Source of the DNA: Lepidonotus clava
Lineage: Eukaryota > Annelida > Polychaeta > Phyllodocida > Polynoidae
NCBI GenBank assembly: GCA_936440205.1
Contig: OW387148.1
Span: forward strand, 42,443,003-42,507,002
Length of the DNA: 64,000 nucleotides
Direction: 5' to 3'
Both the position numbers and the translations under genes were made by a program. The notes under the pieces are model-generated. The model saw only the letters and a list, made by a program, of their open reading frames with translations. It searched no databases and was not told the DNA's origin. The stretch's first letter is position 1. The number at the start of each line of letters is the position of its first letter. Shown one piece after another: positions 10,561 to 22,439 of the stretch.

Positions 10561-10680
10561 ACGTCAGGTAGACGGCGTCCTTAATGACGCGTGACGGCAC
10601 CACATGACGACACACGGACGTCAGGCCGTGACGTCGGGACGCCGTGACGTCACGGCTGGCCGCAGCGGCATGGAGTCATC
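10561..10680. promoter_or_regulatory. CpG/CRE-rich promoter-like patch
   Basis: At 10641-10656 GCCGTGACGTCACGGC is a perfect 16-bp palindrome around the CRE TGACGTCA. GACGTC or GACG repeats occur about every 10-15 bp over 120 bp. No TATA box or ORF follows on either strand. Confidence 0.4.
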
Positions 10681-10794
10681 TAGACCTTCCTAATTAAACT
10701 ACAGGCCGAGCAGCTTAGGGAATGCACAAGGTGGGGTTTAACTAGGTTTGATTTATATTCTACTAGAATCGGCCAACTATTCTCACAGAATCGG

Positions 10795-11365
10795 CTGATT
10801 CCCTCCGGGATTCGAACCCACAATAAAGGTGTGTGGACTTGGAAGGGGTTGCTAACCTTTACACTATGAAGCCACAAAGAGGATGAGAGGGGAACTAAAT
10901 AATGGTGTCATGACCTAATTTGCTGGTTCCCACAGGTCCTTTAAAAAGCTGTTTAACAAATAGGCAACCAAATGGACTGGCCTGTAATAGCTTATTTTGC
11001 TGGTTCTTGGTGTGGTCTGAAGTAAGTACAGTGTGTAGACTGTAACATGCGAAAGGACATCATTTTAGAAGTAGTAGGGTAACAAGTGGCTTTGCCAGGA
11101 TTCGAATCCTCAACCTTTGGATTTGGAGTTGAGGGTCTTAACCACTACACCATGGAGGATGAGGCTGGAACTAAGAAATGGGGTCATGACCCAATTTGCT
11201 GGTTCCCACATGTCCTTTTGAAAGCAGTTTAACAAAACAGCAGCCAGATGGACAGGTTGGTTATGACCCATTTCACTGGTTCTTGGTAAGACCTGAAGAA
11301 AGTTCAGAATTTAGGCAGCAACATGCGAAAGGACATCATTTTAGAAGGAGTAGGGTAATCATCTG
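10795..11365 (-). mobile_element. Two tandem SINE-like units (body plus tRNA-like region, repeated)
   Basis: On the minus strand the order is body (start TTACCCTACTCCTTC near 11360), tRNA-like region 1 (11165-11090: A-box TGGTGTAGTGG, B-box GATTCGAATCC), second body starting TTACCCTACTACTTC at ~11085, then tRNA-like region 2 (10880-10795: GTGTAAAGG and GGTTCGAATCCCGG). Bodies share CTTTCGCATGTT, GGGAACCAGCAAAT and CATGAC. The copy at 3800-4200 has the same order. Confidence 0.78.
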
Positions 11366-11619
11366 ATTTTTGCTCTAGTATCTCAGCCTTAATCAGGCGG
11401 TTTAGAACAGGCTCGTGTCAAATATCCTAGCTTTATTACAACTTTTCCGAATCCTGTTTTAAATTTGTGAAGAGCTTTGTGGTATTTGTGGTACAAACGA
11501 GTGTAGGGGCCTTGGAAAAATATTTGCTTTTATCCACATTACTTATTTAATTTTCTATCTTGTTTTTTTTGTTGCTCTTGTTGTTTTTTCTGTTTACCAT
11601 AGCGATGATAGGGGAAGGA

Positions 11620-11925
11620 GGCGGAGTGGTAGAACGTTGAGCAGTCATATCTCAGACTCAGATTTCAATACCAGATACATCCTGACCGTAGATTGCTGTC
11701 ATATCTGCCCAATGCCCGCGGGGGTACACGTGTTTCCTTGTAGACCGGTCGGTTATCGCCCACTTTGAACACCTCCTGGGTCACTTAGAAGTGACGGGAG
11801 GGGAGGGGCCCCACCTTCACAGGTCTGATCACAGCACCCACTGATCTAAGTCCGTGTCATTTACAGTTGCTCTTAAGGAATGAAATGCACGCATCAACAA
11901 TAATTCTTACTCTTTTTTATATAAC
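11620..11925 (+). mobile_element. Degenerate tRNA-headed SINE candidate
   Basis: Begins with GGAGGCGGAGTGGTAGAACG, an A-box-like start, and a weak B-box GATTTCAATACC 45 bp later, followed by a ~220-bp body. Ends are unclear. Confidence 0.3.
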
Positions 11926-12285
11926 CGGAATTTCTCTCCCAAAAAAAGCTACTAGAACATATATGTCACTATAGAAACGGTTATCATTGTCGGTTTGGAT
12001 GGTAAGCTGAGTCTTCTGTGTAGGGTCTTAGCATGGAGAGTAAAACAAGATGGAGATTTAGCTCTGCATGGCGGTATATCAGAGGGATTATGTAGACCTT
12101 ATCTGCATTAAAGATCCACTGACACGTCTAGAGCAAGTTAAAATGTTCCTTTCATCTTAATGAAATGAAAACAACCCCAAGATATCATATCAGTACGTAT
12201 TAGCATTATAAAGTTATACTAAGTCAAAGTGTGACATAGCTAGATCTTGGCCCATTGACTGAGTGTATAGCTGGGCATGCCGGAA

Positions 12286-13247
12286 GTGACGTAGCAAGAT
12301 GCCTAGCTAGCACATTCACATGGTCTGGAACGGCGGATTTTGCACTTCCCATGTAGATTGTACATAAGCAATAGTACTAATATAATACGACATGCATTTA
12401 ACTAAGGAATACTGAGCAAGAATATGGGAATATACTTCATGATTACCAGAAGTGATAGTGATGCGATGTGGTGTATGCTAGCTTTCGTGTTGAAGCATGC
12501 ATTGGCTATTATTAGGTATGTGCGAAGACACTCTTACACCTCATGTAGCGAATCTATTTATGTGTAATGGCAAAATCCATGTGCACCATAAGAGGAGATA
12601 CTGTTTAGACTGTTAAGTTTTATGAGTTTTGTGTGTCGTACACCTGGCAACATTTTGGACATAATCATATATTTATCATTTTCTTTACAAAGATGATAAT
12701 ATGATGCCGTAATCTACCACAATGGTCATTGATATATTTGTCTATATTCCACATGCTGATTATGCTGCAAATCTTAAAAATCGGTAAAGGGAACTAAACA
12801 TTTTAAACATCACTATAAGAAAAATAGAAAGTTTATAATATTATCTTTCAAATGGTATATTATGACATGTAAGGTGTTATGCTATATCATCAGAGAAAAT
12901 ATAACAAATAAAAAATCGACAGCATCAAAATTGGTATGTGAAATACAGACTCTATCAACTACCCGCATATTTTTCCCTTCTTTCCAAATATAAAACAATG
13001 TTATAGTAGCCGTCACTGATCAGAAACACATGGATAGATACATAGTCATATGTACAATTAATCAGCATTCCCTTATATCCAGTTGCAGATTATAACTGTG
13101 ATGTTACTGTATTTGCAACTACTTGATAAATCTTTATGAATTAATTGTTGATTAAATGATATTTAAGCTCGAATTGTGTCATAATAGGTAGATGTAGGCC
13201 TACCACTTTGTAGCCTGCACTCTCACAAAGGCATCTTGCTACGTCAC
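12286..13247. mobile_element. 962-bp non-autonomous element with 19-bp perfect inverted ends
   Basis: GTGACGTAGCAAGATGCCT at 12286-12304 is repeated exactly inverted at 13229-13247. The interior is AT-rich and has no ORF of note. Length and termini suit a non-autonomous DNA transposon, but a target duplication is not visible, and the superfamily is unknown. Alternatively the ends are a duplicated regulatory block, since each includes a TGACGTAG CRE-like core. Confidence 0.6.
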
Positions 13248-13600
13248 AACATGGCGATTGAGCAAAGGGTGTGATTGGGGATAGGGTGGCGGTTTCGCCA
13301 AAATGGAGGTGTTAGTGGCAGGTGTCATGGCTAGGTGTTACAGCGACTTAACACCTTATCTATGTCACTCTGTTTCAAATTTTTCGTACTGTGGTACAGG
13401 GAACTTTGTACTAAACCAAGATATTGTGTCTCTGGATCTTTAATTAACGGTACCACATTGGAGCGTCCCCTGTAGGGGGGCTGGAACACTAAATCCAAGG
13501 TTGCTTTGGAGGAAACCTTGACTATTTTGAAACTTATGTCAGAACCCATTATTCTAAGGGCTTTCTTGAATAAAGTGTAGTGTCTTGTTTTACTCTCCAT
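13248..13600. other. Intergenic, no clear gene
   Basis: A 106-codon minus-strand frame crosses it (13331-13651); its composition is plausible but it has no recognisable domain, and its start lies in the G-rich tract, so I do not call it a gene. Confidence 0.35.
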
Positions 13601-13629
13601 GGTCTTAGGATGTAATGCAGTGAGTGAGG

Positions 13630-13995
13630 CATTTGTCGGGGGAGGGGGCAATGTGGGGGGGGGGGGATTTTTAAAGGAGAGGGGACTCCCCTTCTGGGTG
13701 AAGGACGGTGGTACCAGGGGGGACCGGGGAGGGGGGAGGGGGGTAGGGGTGTGTGGAGGGTTGGTGGGGTGTGTTTTTGATTAGGGCCCAGTAGGAGGGG
13801 GAGGTGGGGCAGAGGGAGGGGGAGGGGCAGAGGGAGGGGGGAGGGGCAGAGGACAATGGTCCTCCTGACAGGTCGCCACCACCAGCCCCCCCCCCCCCCC
13901 CCCAGGACCTACCACCCCCTCCTCCAGACCCCGACACCTCCCGGGGTCTGGTTGATGGAAGTGTGTGTGTGGGGGGGGGGGGGTCACACCAACCG
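13630..13995 (+). repeat. G-rich low-complexity tract, quadruplex-prone
   Basis: Runs of 3-14 G recur on the plus strand at 13636-13860, a C run at 13887-13903, then G again at 13970-13983. The long Pro/Gly reading frames on both strands here are products of the composition. Confidence 0.8.
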
Positions 13996-14812
13996 CAAAG
14001 GGCATCTTTTAGGTTGGAATCCACAATGCCCAAAAGTTAGGGATAGACTTTTACTACGACATGAGATTGGGAAATCGAAAAGCACAATCCGACATAAATC
14101 TTTGTGAAATGAAATACCTACTTCAATGTTTTGATTGCATTTTACCACCAGAAAGGAACTTGCGGCGAAATTAAACTCCTATTCGTCAATGAGAATCTGA
14201 TAGTTCCGACTGAGGGAATCTCAGCAAACACCAACTCGTCGAGCTGGAGTTGGTTGGAGCAGGAGACTCCTTGGTTGGAGCGCCTCTCAGAAGAACCCTT
14301 AGCGCCCCCCCCCCCCCCCGCCCCCCTCACTATCTACCAGATGCCCTAACCCCCCTCACCCCTACCCCTGGTCCAACCGCCCTAACCCCCGGTACATACC
14401 CTGGAGGAACAGGCCTGGTATTGTTCGGGGGGAGGGGCAGGGTTCATGGCGGGGGGAGGGAGGCTGCTATTCTTCAAATGATTCAAACCATGGAGGAGAG
14501 AAAACTGACTTAAGTCAGAGCAGCCCAGGGTGGCATGGCTAAACCAGTGGATCCAGTAATCCTGGTCAAACGGACCTGATAAGATTAGATCAGAGAGACT
14601 TCAGTTTTAATTTACTCTCTCGGGTTAGATCGATGCTATACGCTGAGACCTGAGGAAGCCACTGTGATTTCACGTACCCTTTATTTTGCCACTCCCTATT
14701 CTACAGTGATGACAAAGAGTAAAATGTAGGGTTATCAAGTTGATTCACCTTTAACCTTGATGAGAAAACGGTTTTCATTTATGCCCCCCCCCTCCCAACC
14801 CCCAACCCTACA
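13996..14812. other. Intergenic with short homopolymers
   Basis: A C run at 14307-14320, G-rich 14430-14460 and a C run at 14784-14793. No gene is supported. Confidence 0.4.
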
Positions 14813-14827
14813 GTAACACACACACGC

Positions 14828-14887
<60 letters not shown>

Positions 14888-14896
14888 ACACATACT
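14813..14896 (+). repeat. (CA)n microsatellite
   Basis: Nearly pure CA dinucleotides for about 80 bp, with CG and TA interruptions at the ends. Confidence 0.97.
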
Positions 14897-14984
14897 TTCC
14901 AACTCTTACCCAGAGAAGCCTCCTATCTGGGCGGTGAGATATGACTGGTTGTAAGGTGATCTGGGAGAGGGGAGTGTCCGTCAT

Positions 14985-15530
14985 GTGCGGAATTTAAGAA
15001 ATGACCAAGGCCCCTGTTGTATACAGGGGTGGGGCAGTTGGAAGGGTACTAGGGGGTGTCCGGACTGCCTTCTTCAAGTTTTGGTGCACACAACGAAATA
15101 CGTTTTCTCTGAGCCAAGGACCTTTATAGGTCTGGTCAGCAAGAAACAGCTCATTTTGTGTTCCTTTTATTGTGACGTAGCAATAGTTAAGAGTTCTGGC
15201 TAGACATTATAAATGTTATTTTGTATAATATGAAGTGTTGTACATTAACAGGACACATATTTTAATCATACTTTGAATGTCACATTATATATAGAGTTGC
15301 ATTTTGGTGAATTTACGAGAAAAGACAAACTAACACGAGTTAACAGAAAATGTTCAGATTCAGAAGTTGTTTCTTGTGTCCCAGATCTATAGTTTATGAA
15401 ATCTATATTTTTTTTGTATATGATAAATATCCATCCAGCCGTAGCATACCTTGTACCAATACTTATTATAGCAAGGGAGCATTTGACTGTTCATCTAGAA
15501 AGGCAGCAGCAGAAGTAGGAGCCCTGACTT
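14985..15530 (+). repeat. Dispersed repeat, copy 1 (related to 29365-29640)
   Basis: Colinear landmarks shared with the second locus: ATAGGTCTGGTCAGCAAGAAACAGCTCATTTT, CAGAAAAT, GTTTCTTG then ATCTATAGTTTA. Boundaries and class are undetermined. Confidence 0.45.
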
Positions 15531-15774
15531 GAAGGTAGTTACTACCAAGTGCTCCAACCGTCTAATGTTTTTATAGATATTTTGTTAACCGTTTGAACTT
15601 TGAATGAGGCTACAACAAAAACCCACCTAAAAGGTTTGTTTTGAGTTTGTTTTGGGACCATTGCCCCTGGACAAAGATGTCATCAGAGATAGGGATCAAA
15701 GGTACAGAGACAGCCCGAGGCCGCAACCCGAGGGCCAACTGAGGGCCCGAGGGCGAAGCCCAAGGGCCATCTGA

Positions 15775-16136
15775 CCCAGGTAAGCAGCGACGTAACAAGC
15801 ACGTTCTGTGACCATACTTTTTTGGTTAGTCTGTGGCCTGCCCAATTTTCATGTAACAGTTATGTTACTTTAGGTCAATTTAAGACTTATTAAAAAAAAA
15901 ATTTTAATGTTATATTTTAGTGAATTTGAGACCTTGCAAATAAAGAATGTCATAATAATGTTATAATGTGAAAGAACGTTCAAGAAAGACACAAAATAAC
16001 GTTACAGTGCAATAACATTACAGTGCATAATGTAAAGACGTTTTTGGGTGCCATCAAAATAATGTAACAACCAAAGCAGAACTAAACAGAAAGTTGCTGC
16101 AACGTTATAATAATGTCATAATTATTCTTGCTTGGG
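15775..16136 (+). mobile_element. MITE-A copy 4
   Basis: Starts CCCAGGTAAGCAGCGACG, contains GACCATACTTTTTTGGTTAG and TTTTGGGTGCCATCAAAATAA, ends ATTATTCTTGCTTGGGG. Best-preserved inverted ends of the family together with copy 5. Confidence 0.88.
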
Positions 16137-17640
16137 GAGGGCCCCTAGGGTACGGGACAAAACGTTTACTCCCATAATGCACAGTGCCAGAGGGGGGCTG
16201 AGAGAGACCAAGCTGTTCAAATAAATGTTACAACGATATGAAAGGGCAGAAGGCAGAGACGAGTAGGTGTGACAGAAAATGATTTCTAGGTAAATAGAAG
16301 GGAAAAACAGTGAAACGGAGAGGAGTGGGAGTCTAGGGTGGAGGTCGGGGGCGGATCCAAGATGTCCACTTGCAAGTTGCATTGGAAGAATTCACATCAC
16401 ATGTACAGCGTCGCACCCTCTCCTATGCAGAGACTGATTTGGCACTCCACTGAATTTACCTCTCTGAGTCGTTTAAGAACACACTAGAAGAAAAGGGGAC
16501 TCAACACCTCCTGAACCCCCTGGAAAGCAACACTCCCAAATCTGAGTATTGGATCCCCTTCGAGAAGGTAAGACCTTCCAGAACATGGAAAGAGTAGTAG
16601 ATACTCTACAGATATTGAGAGATGGTTGTGTTGGAGAGATTGTTTGAAGCAGGGATACAGGGGACAGCAGAGGACAGCAGGGGACAGAGTCTTTGGAGGG
16701 TGTGTGTAGGGGTGTGTCTGCAGAAGTACAGACGTGGACAAGGTCACGGTCAGCGCACAATGGGCCATTACTGAGTCACGTGATCAGGAGATAACGTCCC
16801 GGCATGCACCGGGCTCAGACCTGTGGTCGTCAGAGAGTCTGTGTCTGTGATAACACACAAACACCCTCAGGGGGCTGTAGGGGGTTACTGGTAAGACTCT
16901 ACCCCTTACACTACCCCCCAGCTCCCCCTCCCCGGCCCCTCGGGGTGTGGGAGGCTGTAAGTTACGTCAGACAATAACCTCCCTTAGTGGGCCCGACATG
17001 GAGATGGGTACTTGGTCTATTAGTCTGTTTTCTCACCCAACACCTCCCCTGGACCAGGCCCTGACTGAAGGAAGGGGCGGTACGTATACGAGGGTGTGCA
17101 CTGACGTTAGTCAGGGAAGATACATGTACGCTGTTCTGTACCCTGACATTGGAATAGGGCAGTAAGTAAATACGGTGTACCCTATGTCAGTAGAATTTGG
17201 TACATATATGTTTAAGTCATGGTGTATGGTTTCTTATCGCCCTCATCAAGGATGGAAATATTCAAAGGATACCTAAATTATTCAATTCTATTTCGATCCC
17301 TGTTTACCATAGATGTAGTAGACAGTACATTATTTAAAGAATTAGCTATAGGACCGTTACAGTCGCCGATTCACAGAAAAGGCTAGAGCTTTCTTTCCAT
17401 GAAAGAATAAAGGTCCCATGATATTCTGTAATGGCTTATGACTGTTTTGCAGGAAATGATGAATCCTTACAAACAAGTTGAATTTACCAATCCATGTTAC
17501 CAGTGGGAAGAGTCGAAGGACGAAGGTTAAAGCCATGTTGTAAAGATGTATTGTTAAATAATAAAAAAAAAAACTGTACACCTCAGCGACATGTAGTGAT
17601 ATGTCACCGACCGATGGTCCTGTGCACCAGCTCGTAAACT
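16137..17640. other. Intergenic, no gene seen
   Basis: GGGGGCGGATCCAAGATG at 16347 resembles a hAT-like terminus without a partner. A TCACGTGA E-box lies at 16776. GGGGACAGCAGAGGACAGCAG is a short repeat at 16660-16685. Several short frames overlap on both strands with nothing recognisable. Confidence 0.4.
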
Positions 17641-17715
17641 AGTGTCGCACGTCGTTTTAACGTCCCCTTAACGTCGTTTTAACGTCACCTAAACGTCGTT
17701 CGTCCCTCGTTACAG
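17641..17715 (+). repeat. Short AACGTCGTTTTAACGTC repeat
   Basis: ACGTCGTTTTAACGTC-type units of about 22 bp occur three times in tandem with small changes. Confidence 0.6.
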
Positions 17716-17752
17716 CACGACCCCTGGAGGCAGGAGGCCACACTAGGCTGTG

Positions 17753-17820
17753 ACCACGTGACATCACAGGTACCCACGTGACCTGGTCAGGCCACCAGGT
17801 GGGGCGATGACCACGTGACG
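17753..17820. promoter_or_regulatory. Cluster of three CACGTGAC E-boxes around a CTCF-like site
   Basis: CACGTG occurs at 17755, 17775 and 17812, each followed by AC, the form preferred by USF/MITF/TFE-type bHLH factors. GCCACCAGGTGGGG between the second and third is a CTCF-like match. No gene is visible next to it. Confidence 0.4.
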
Positions 17821-18048
17821 TTCACTTCGTCAGATCATGTTTATTTTCAATATTATTCAACGAAAAGACAGCTTAATTTACATTGAAAACAACACCACCA
17901 AAACCGTTTTTGTTCAATATTATACCAATGTTTGGTAGACTGCAGCATCCATTATAAAGCCTACAACAGTATCCACCATTGAATAAGGGCCTGAATAACT
18001 CGTTGACTGAAAGAGTACGGCAGGATCAGCAGCACTTTGGTGGTTTAC

Positions 18049-18070
18049 AGACAGACAGACAGACAGACAG
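18049..18070 (+). repeat. (ACAG)n microsatellite
   Basis: Five or six tandem ACAG units. Confidence 0.9.
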
Positions 18071-18173
18071 TAGAGGGTTTACGTCCAAACATCTGTCAAA
18101 GTGCCCCCCCCCCCCTCCCCCGTCCGGCCGTTTACACCTGGCCGTCCTGGAGGAGCCGCACCTAACGAGAGTC

Positions 18174-18424
18174 CAGGGGCGTACCCACTCTGCCGCATCG
18201 ACACCTTTTACCTCTCACGGTTATCAGTTTTGGGGCGGAGGGTTACTCGCCGCAGAGTGGGGCGTCCCAAGGCCTGAAATCTGAGGGGGTCCCAGGTAAA
18301 TCCGAGGGGGTTCTGACCAGTTATTTTGATAACAATTTCCTATATTTGTCCTTTCATTATATAATTTTTAAGAAATCTAAAGGGGTTCCAGACACCCTCG
18401 AAACCACCCCAGGGTACGCCACTG
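18174..18424 (+). mobile_element. hAT-like MITE, CAGGGGCGTACCC type
   Basis: The left end CAGGGGCGTACCCA and the right end GGGTACGCCACTG are inverted repeats with one mismatch in 13. 251 bp, non-coding. A target duplication is not evident. Confidence 0.7.
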
Positions 18425-19909
18425 TCCGGAGAAAGGCTCCTTGTCCGTCCTTATCTTCTGAAGATGGAATACCCAGATATCTACAAAGGGATGGCCCTGT
18501 GCCGCCGATATGAAACATCTGTGACTTCCAGGTTTGATTAACACCTGGGTCCTGACCCTTCGTTAACTCTAATTAACCCAGGAAGTATGCGGGATTCGAG
18601 ATGTAAGATTAAGATTGTCCTAATATCCTTCTTGATCAATACCGGAAGTGCACTCTTTTGACAATGTACTCTTGTACTCTTGCCACTGGTACAGAATACC
18701 TACGGAGTGACTGGTGACAGGAGTGACCAGTCTGTCGAGTTCATCCTACTATTTTCCATAGTGGGTCTGTACACCTGTAACCATTTTAGGTGGGAATTCC
18801 ACCCAAAATCCCAGCATGTTTTGCAGCTGCTGGTTTATGACAGGTAGGACCATAAACCAGCCAGCAGCCCAACAACCATCACAGGGGTTCCCCATGCTAT
18901 TTATAGAGGGCCAATTAAAGTATTCCTTAAAAAAATTTAGTGACCAATAAAAGCCATGGACGCTTGTGGGTGAACGGACCCATTTCATAAAAAGTTATCT
19001 GGATCAGAATGGACTAGAGTAACCACAGACCAGTGTACCGGAAACTCTCCGTTCACCTCTCTGACCGCCGCTAGATGGCGTCTGGAGCTGGTTCCCCTGA
19101 TCACCCACCTGTTTCCGCTGGTCATCTAACCGCTGGTACCAGTCTGTACATGTAGGTTAACCCTAATGAGGGCCGTCACCCGACCCGGGACGCCGGGAAC
19201 AGGCGGGATCGGGTGGTGAGGGGAAGGGAGGGGGTAATCTAAATTAGACTTTCACTTTACAGGCTGATATCAGGCTGGGAGTGGCTAAGGGGGTGAGAGG
19301 TTGGTGAGTGGTGTCTGGACCTTCTTCACTCTGCCCACAGATACCAGACGAGCGTTGGGGGAGGGGGGAGGGGATTCTAGATTAGATAGTGTACCCCCTG
19401 ACTTCCATCCAACCTTTTTTCAAGTCCAAGTATATGACAAGTCAAGTTGATGAGTTGCATTGCTGGTAGCAGCAGTTCTTGCAATTTCTGATATCATAGG
19501 CTTATGTGCCAGAGTCTCTTGATAAAATACTACTACCGGTACCAACGAAAGACAAAAACATGATCAACAGTCACTGCTGTCCAGTAAAGACTGCCGCAAT
19601 TATTTTTAACCTAATAAAACATAGATATTGCTTTGATGTTGCTGGCTCTCACGATATTATTGTACATATCGAATCCCCTCCATGTACACCAACAGGCAAC
19701 ACACCTAGAGTCGTTATACCAAGAGGCAGAGAGCGGTGGTACCCCTGAGTAGTCAAACTGGGCTCTCATACACGGCGTGAAAAACCATCAGAAAACAAGG
19801 CGGGGACAGTCTTCTGAGGCCGGCTACACGTACAATGTTTGTGAGGCTGAAGAAGTGGAGGGGAGGGTCAGACATGGACCTGCCTAAGTGCACTGGCACT
19901 GGCTTAGTC
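18425..19909. other. Intergenic, no gene seen
   Basis: CCGCTAGATGGCG at 19068-19080 is a good CTCF-type core. CpG-rich around 19160-19220 with GGGACGCCGGGAAC. Frames at 18749-18988 (minus) and 19506-19748 (plus) show no recognisable domain. Confidence 0.4.
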
Positions 19910-20090
19910 CCTTAAAATCGACAGGGCGACATGGACATATCTTAAACTCGACATGCGACATGGAGCATACTTAGTGACATGAAAAAAAAACCGACATGAC
20001 ATGGAAATCCATAATATAGTGACAGGCGACATGGCCATTTTTAAAATTCGACATGCGACACAGGGATCCCCCATCTAGACCCCTACTGGC
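19910..20090. repeat. CGACATG-type dispersed repeat, locus 2
   Basis: Four imperfect short units built on TCGACATGCGACATGG and GGCGACATGGACAT, ending CCCCCATCTAGACCCC, an ending shared with locus 3. Confidence 0.65.
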
Positions 20091-20349
20091 CGGTTTCTAA
20101 TGGTTTTTAGGGGACAGGTTGTTGAGCGACTCAGTCCGACTCGGACCTGCTCACCCCGTACACCCCCCGGGAGGCGGTCCCTCAGAACCGGTCGGGGTCC
20201 CCATACAGGTTTAACTGGGGAGTGACTGGGTGCTGTATTAGAGGTCTAGGTGGGTGGTGCAGGGGGCCTTTCTCTCTGGGTTAATTAGTCCAGAGAGCCT
20301 CCTGTGCCACTCAGAGGGGCCGCTCACACACCGGCCGACCGCCTTATAA

Positions 20350-20865
20350 TGACACCACCCTGGAGAGTATGTGTGAGTTGTGTGTTTGAATGTGTGTCAT
20401 TAGCTGTATATTTGTGTGAGCTATAAGTATGCAAGTTGTATTGGTGTGAACATTATGTGTGATCTGTGTATCAGAAACTGTGTGAACTCCATGTGTGTGA
20501 GCTGTGTGTGTGTGACTTGTATGCGTGATTACTGTGTGTCGCTATGTGTGAGCTGGATGCCTCAATTTGTGAGCTAAATGTGTGAGTGTCTGTGTGTCTG
20601 TGTGTCTGTGTGTCTGTGTGTCTGTGTGAGATACATGTGTCTATGTGTGAGCTGTATGTATCTAAGTGTATGCTGCATACATGTGTGAACTGTGCGTATG
20701 AGCTGGATGTGTGAGTTGTGTGTCTGTGTGGGGCAGATGTGTCTCTGTTACCTCTACGTCTGAGTGTGTGTCTGTGTGAGTATGTGTGAGTATGTGTGAG
20801 TGTTCTATGTCTGTATGTGTGAGCTGTCTGTGTGTGTCTCTCTGTCTGGCTGTCTCCGTCCACTG
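20350..20865 (-). repeat. TG/CA-rich cryptic simple repeat
   Basis: GTGTGAGCTGTGTG and GTGTCTGTGT motifs fill about 500 bp, including five TGTGTGTC units near 20588-20630. The 130-aa His/Thr-rich minus frame is a translation of the repeat. Confidence 0.85.
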
Positions 20866-22050
20866 TGGACCCTGTCTACATGAGCTAGGAGTCTACTGCT
20901 AGGCCTGTGTGAGGTGTGTGGAGTGTGAGAGGGGGTAGTGACCCGGTCAGCCCCCCAACCCCCCAACCCCCCTACCGGCGAGCAGCAGACACAGCCCTGT
21001 ATTGTGCTCTCGCCCCAATGTGGAACTCGTTGGTCCACAAACAGAGGGACATACGGCATACTGTCTGCACCGGGGAGAGCTTTATGGTTCTCAGAACTCA
21101 TACCCTGCAATCCTATTATATAGCCCAAAGTGGGAGTGAAAAATGAGTACATTAAACTTACTTTTTACTTTTTTTAAACAGGACAGCAATTGTCCCCAGG
21201 CATATTTGCCCTTGGAAAAGCGTACCTTGGAAAAGGGTGAAATATCTGTATATACTAGAAAAATATAATTTTAAACAAGAATATCTCTCTATATTCTCTT
21301 TCTATATAAGTGAATGTTCTTTCAGAGCTACTACCTGTCTCGAGTTTGGTAGTGTTTCATTGTTAATTTTGAGTATACACTGGGAGAACTTTCAGGTTCC
21401 AAACCCACAAACAATCGCTGCATCCAATAGAAAAGTCAAACAGCGTCCTGGGGAGCGCATATTGGTGCCATGTGTGTAGTCAATTTGAATTCAGACCTAG
21501 AAATGAAACACCTGTACGACGTTTGGGTCCTATCAGTGGGGGACCGTCAAAAAGAGGAGCAAGTGGACACAGATGGGGTAGTATTAGTACATGTATGTGT
21601 GTACGATGGTACTCCACTCTCTGGCCTACCTGATAAGCATCGGCGTTCTAAAAACGCGGAGAAAGGGACAGTTTGGGAAAGTTTTGAAACGAGTTCGCAT
21701 GTCCGCGAAAATTGAAAAAAGGGGGTCTCTTTTTTCTATAGAATTTGTGAGAATCTGATAGATTATCATCTTTTCAATAGTGTATATGAAAATCTGCTGC
21801 AAATAACTGTGCACAGGGGATCTGCATCTTTTCAGTTCACATTTCGAGAAAAAAAGGGGTGTAATTGAGGCCCGAAAATCTAGGTTTCGATGGGAAAAGG
21901 GGTCTTATTTAGCTAAAAACCCCATGAAAAGGGGGTATTTTTGTAGACCAGAGAACATTGATGGGTTCCCACTTCCCTGGTAGAGTGGGGGGTACCGGGA
22001 GTATGTGTTCACGATGGTGCAAGTTGTGTATAAGTAAAAACTCGGCCCCT
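20866..22050. other. Intergenic, no gene seen
   Basis: From about 21190 short phrases such as AAAAGGGGTCT and AAAAGGGGGTATTTTT recur irregularly (21715, 21850, 21893, 21926), probably an old decayed repeat. Confidence 0.4.
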
Positions 22051-22054
22051 ACCT

Positions 22055-22430
22055 TGAGTCTCTCCCCCGAGTCGCTCCGAATTCCTGTACTCCAAACTTT
22101 ACAAACAGCAGACGACTTTTGGTCCTTTTGGCGCCAATCGCTGGTTCCTGGTGCTCGTATCTCCCCTGCTACGTCCTCCGCTGATCTCCTCCCGGGTGGA
22201 AGTAAAACTTCTCCTGTGTGTGGGTGAGGTCTGTCTGAAGTCAACTTCTCCTCCTGTGTGGTGAGGTCTGTCTCCGGGCTGGTGCACTCTCCGCTGGGGG
22301 AGGTAGGAATGGCGGGCAGAGCTGGGCCCCCGGGCCGAGCGCGGCATTTACCGCCGGACGACCAGCGGGGAAGGGGAGGGGGGGTACTCTGGTTTGAAAT
22401 GGAAGGTCCCTTATATATATATATAATAAG
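22055..22430 (-). promoter_or_regulatory. Possible CpG promoter and first exon on the minus strand
   Basis: CpG-rich 22060-22350 lies downstream (on the minus strand) of a TATATATATATAA at 22410-22427. A minus-strand ATG at 22347 opens 82 codons, and a splice-donor match CTCAAG|GTAGGGG has its exon edge near 22055. TGTGTGGTGAGGTCTGTCT recurs twice inside (22215 and 22255). No protein family is recognised and no second exon is seen. Confidence 0.3.
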
Positions 22431-22439
22431 CTGACCAAG

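Noticed and set aside
13671-14033. 120-aa Pro/Gly frames on both strands
   Set aside because: They follow the G/C homopolymer tract.
20471-20863. 130-aa His/Thr/Ser frame
   Set aside because: Translation of the TG/CA-rich simple repeat.
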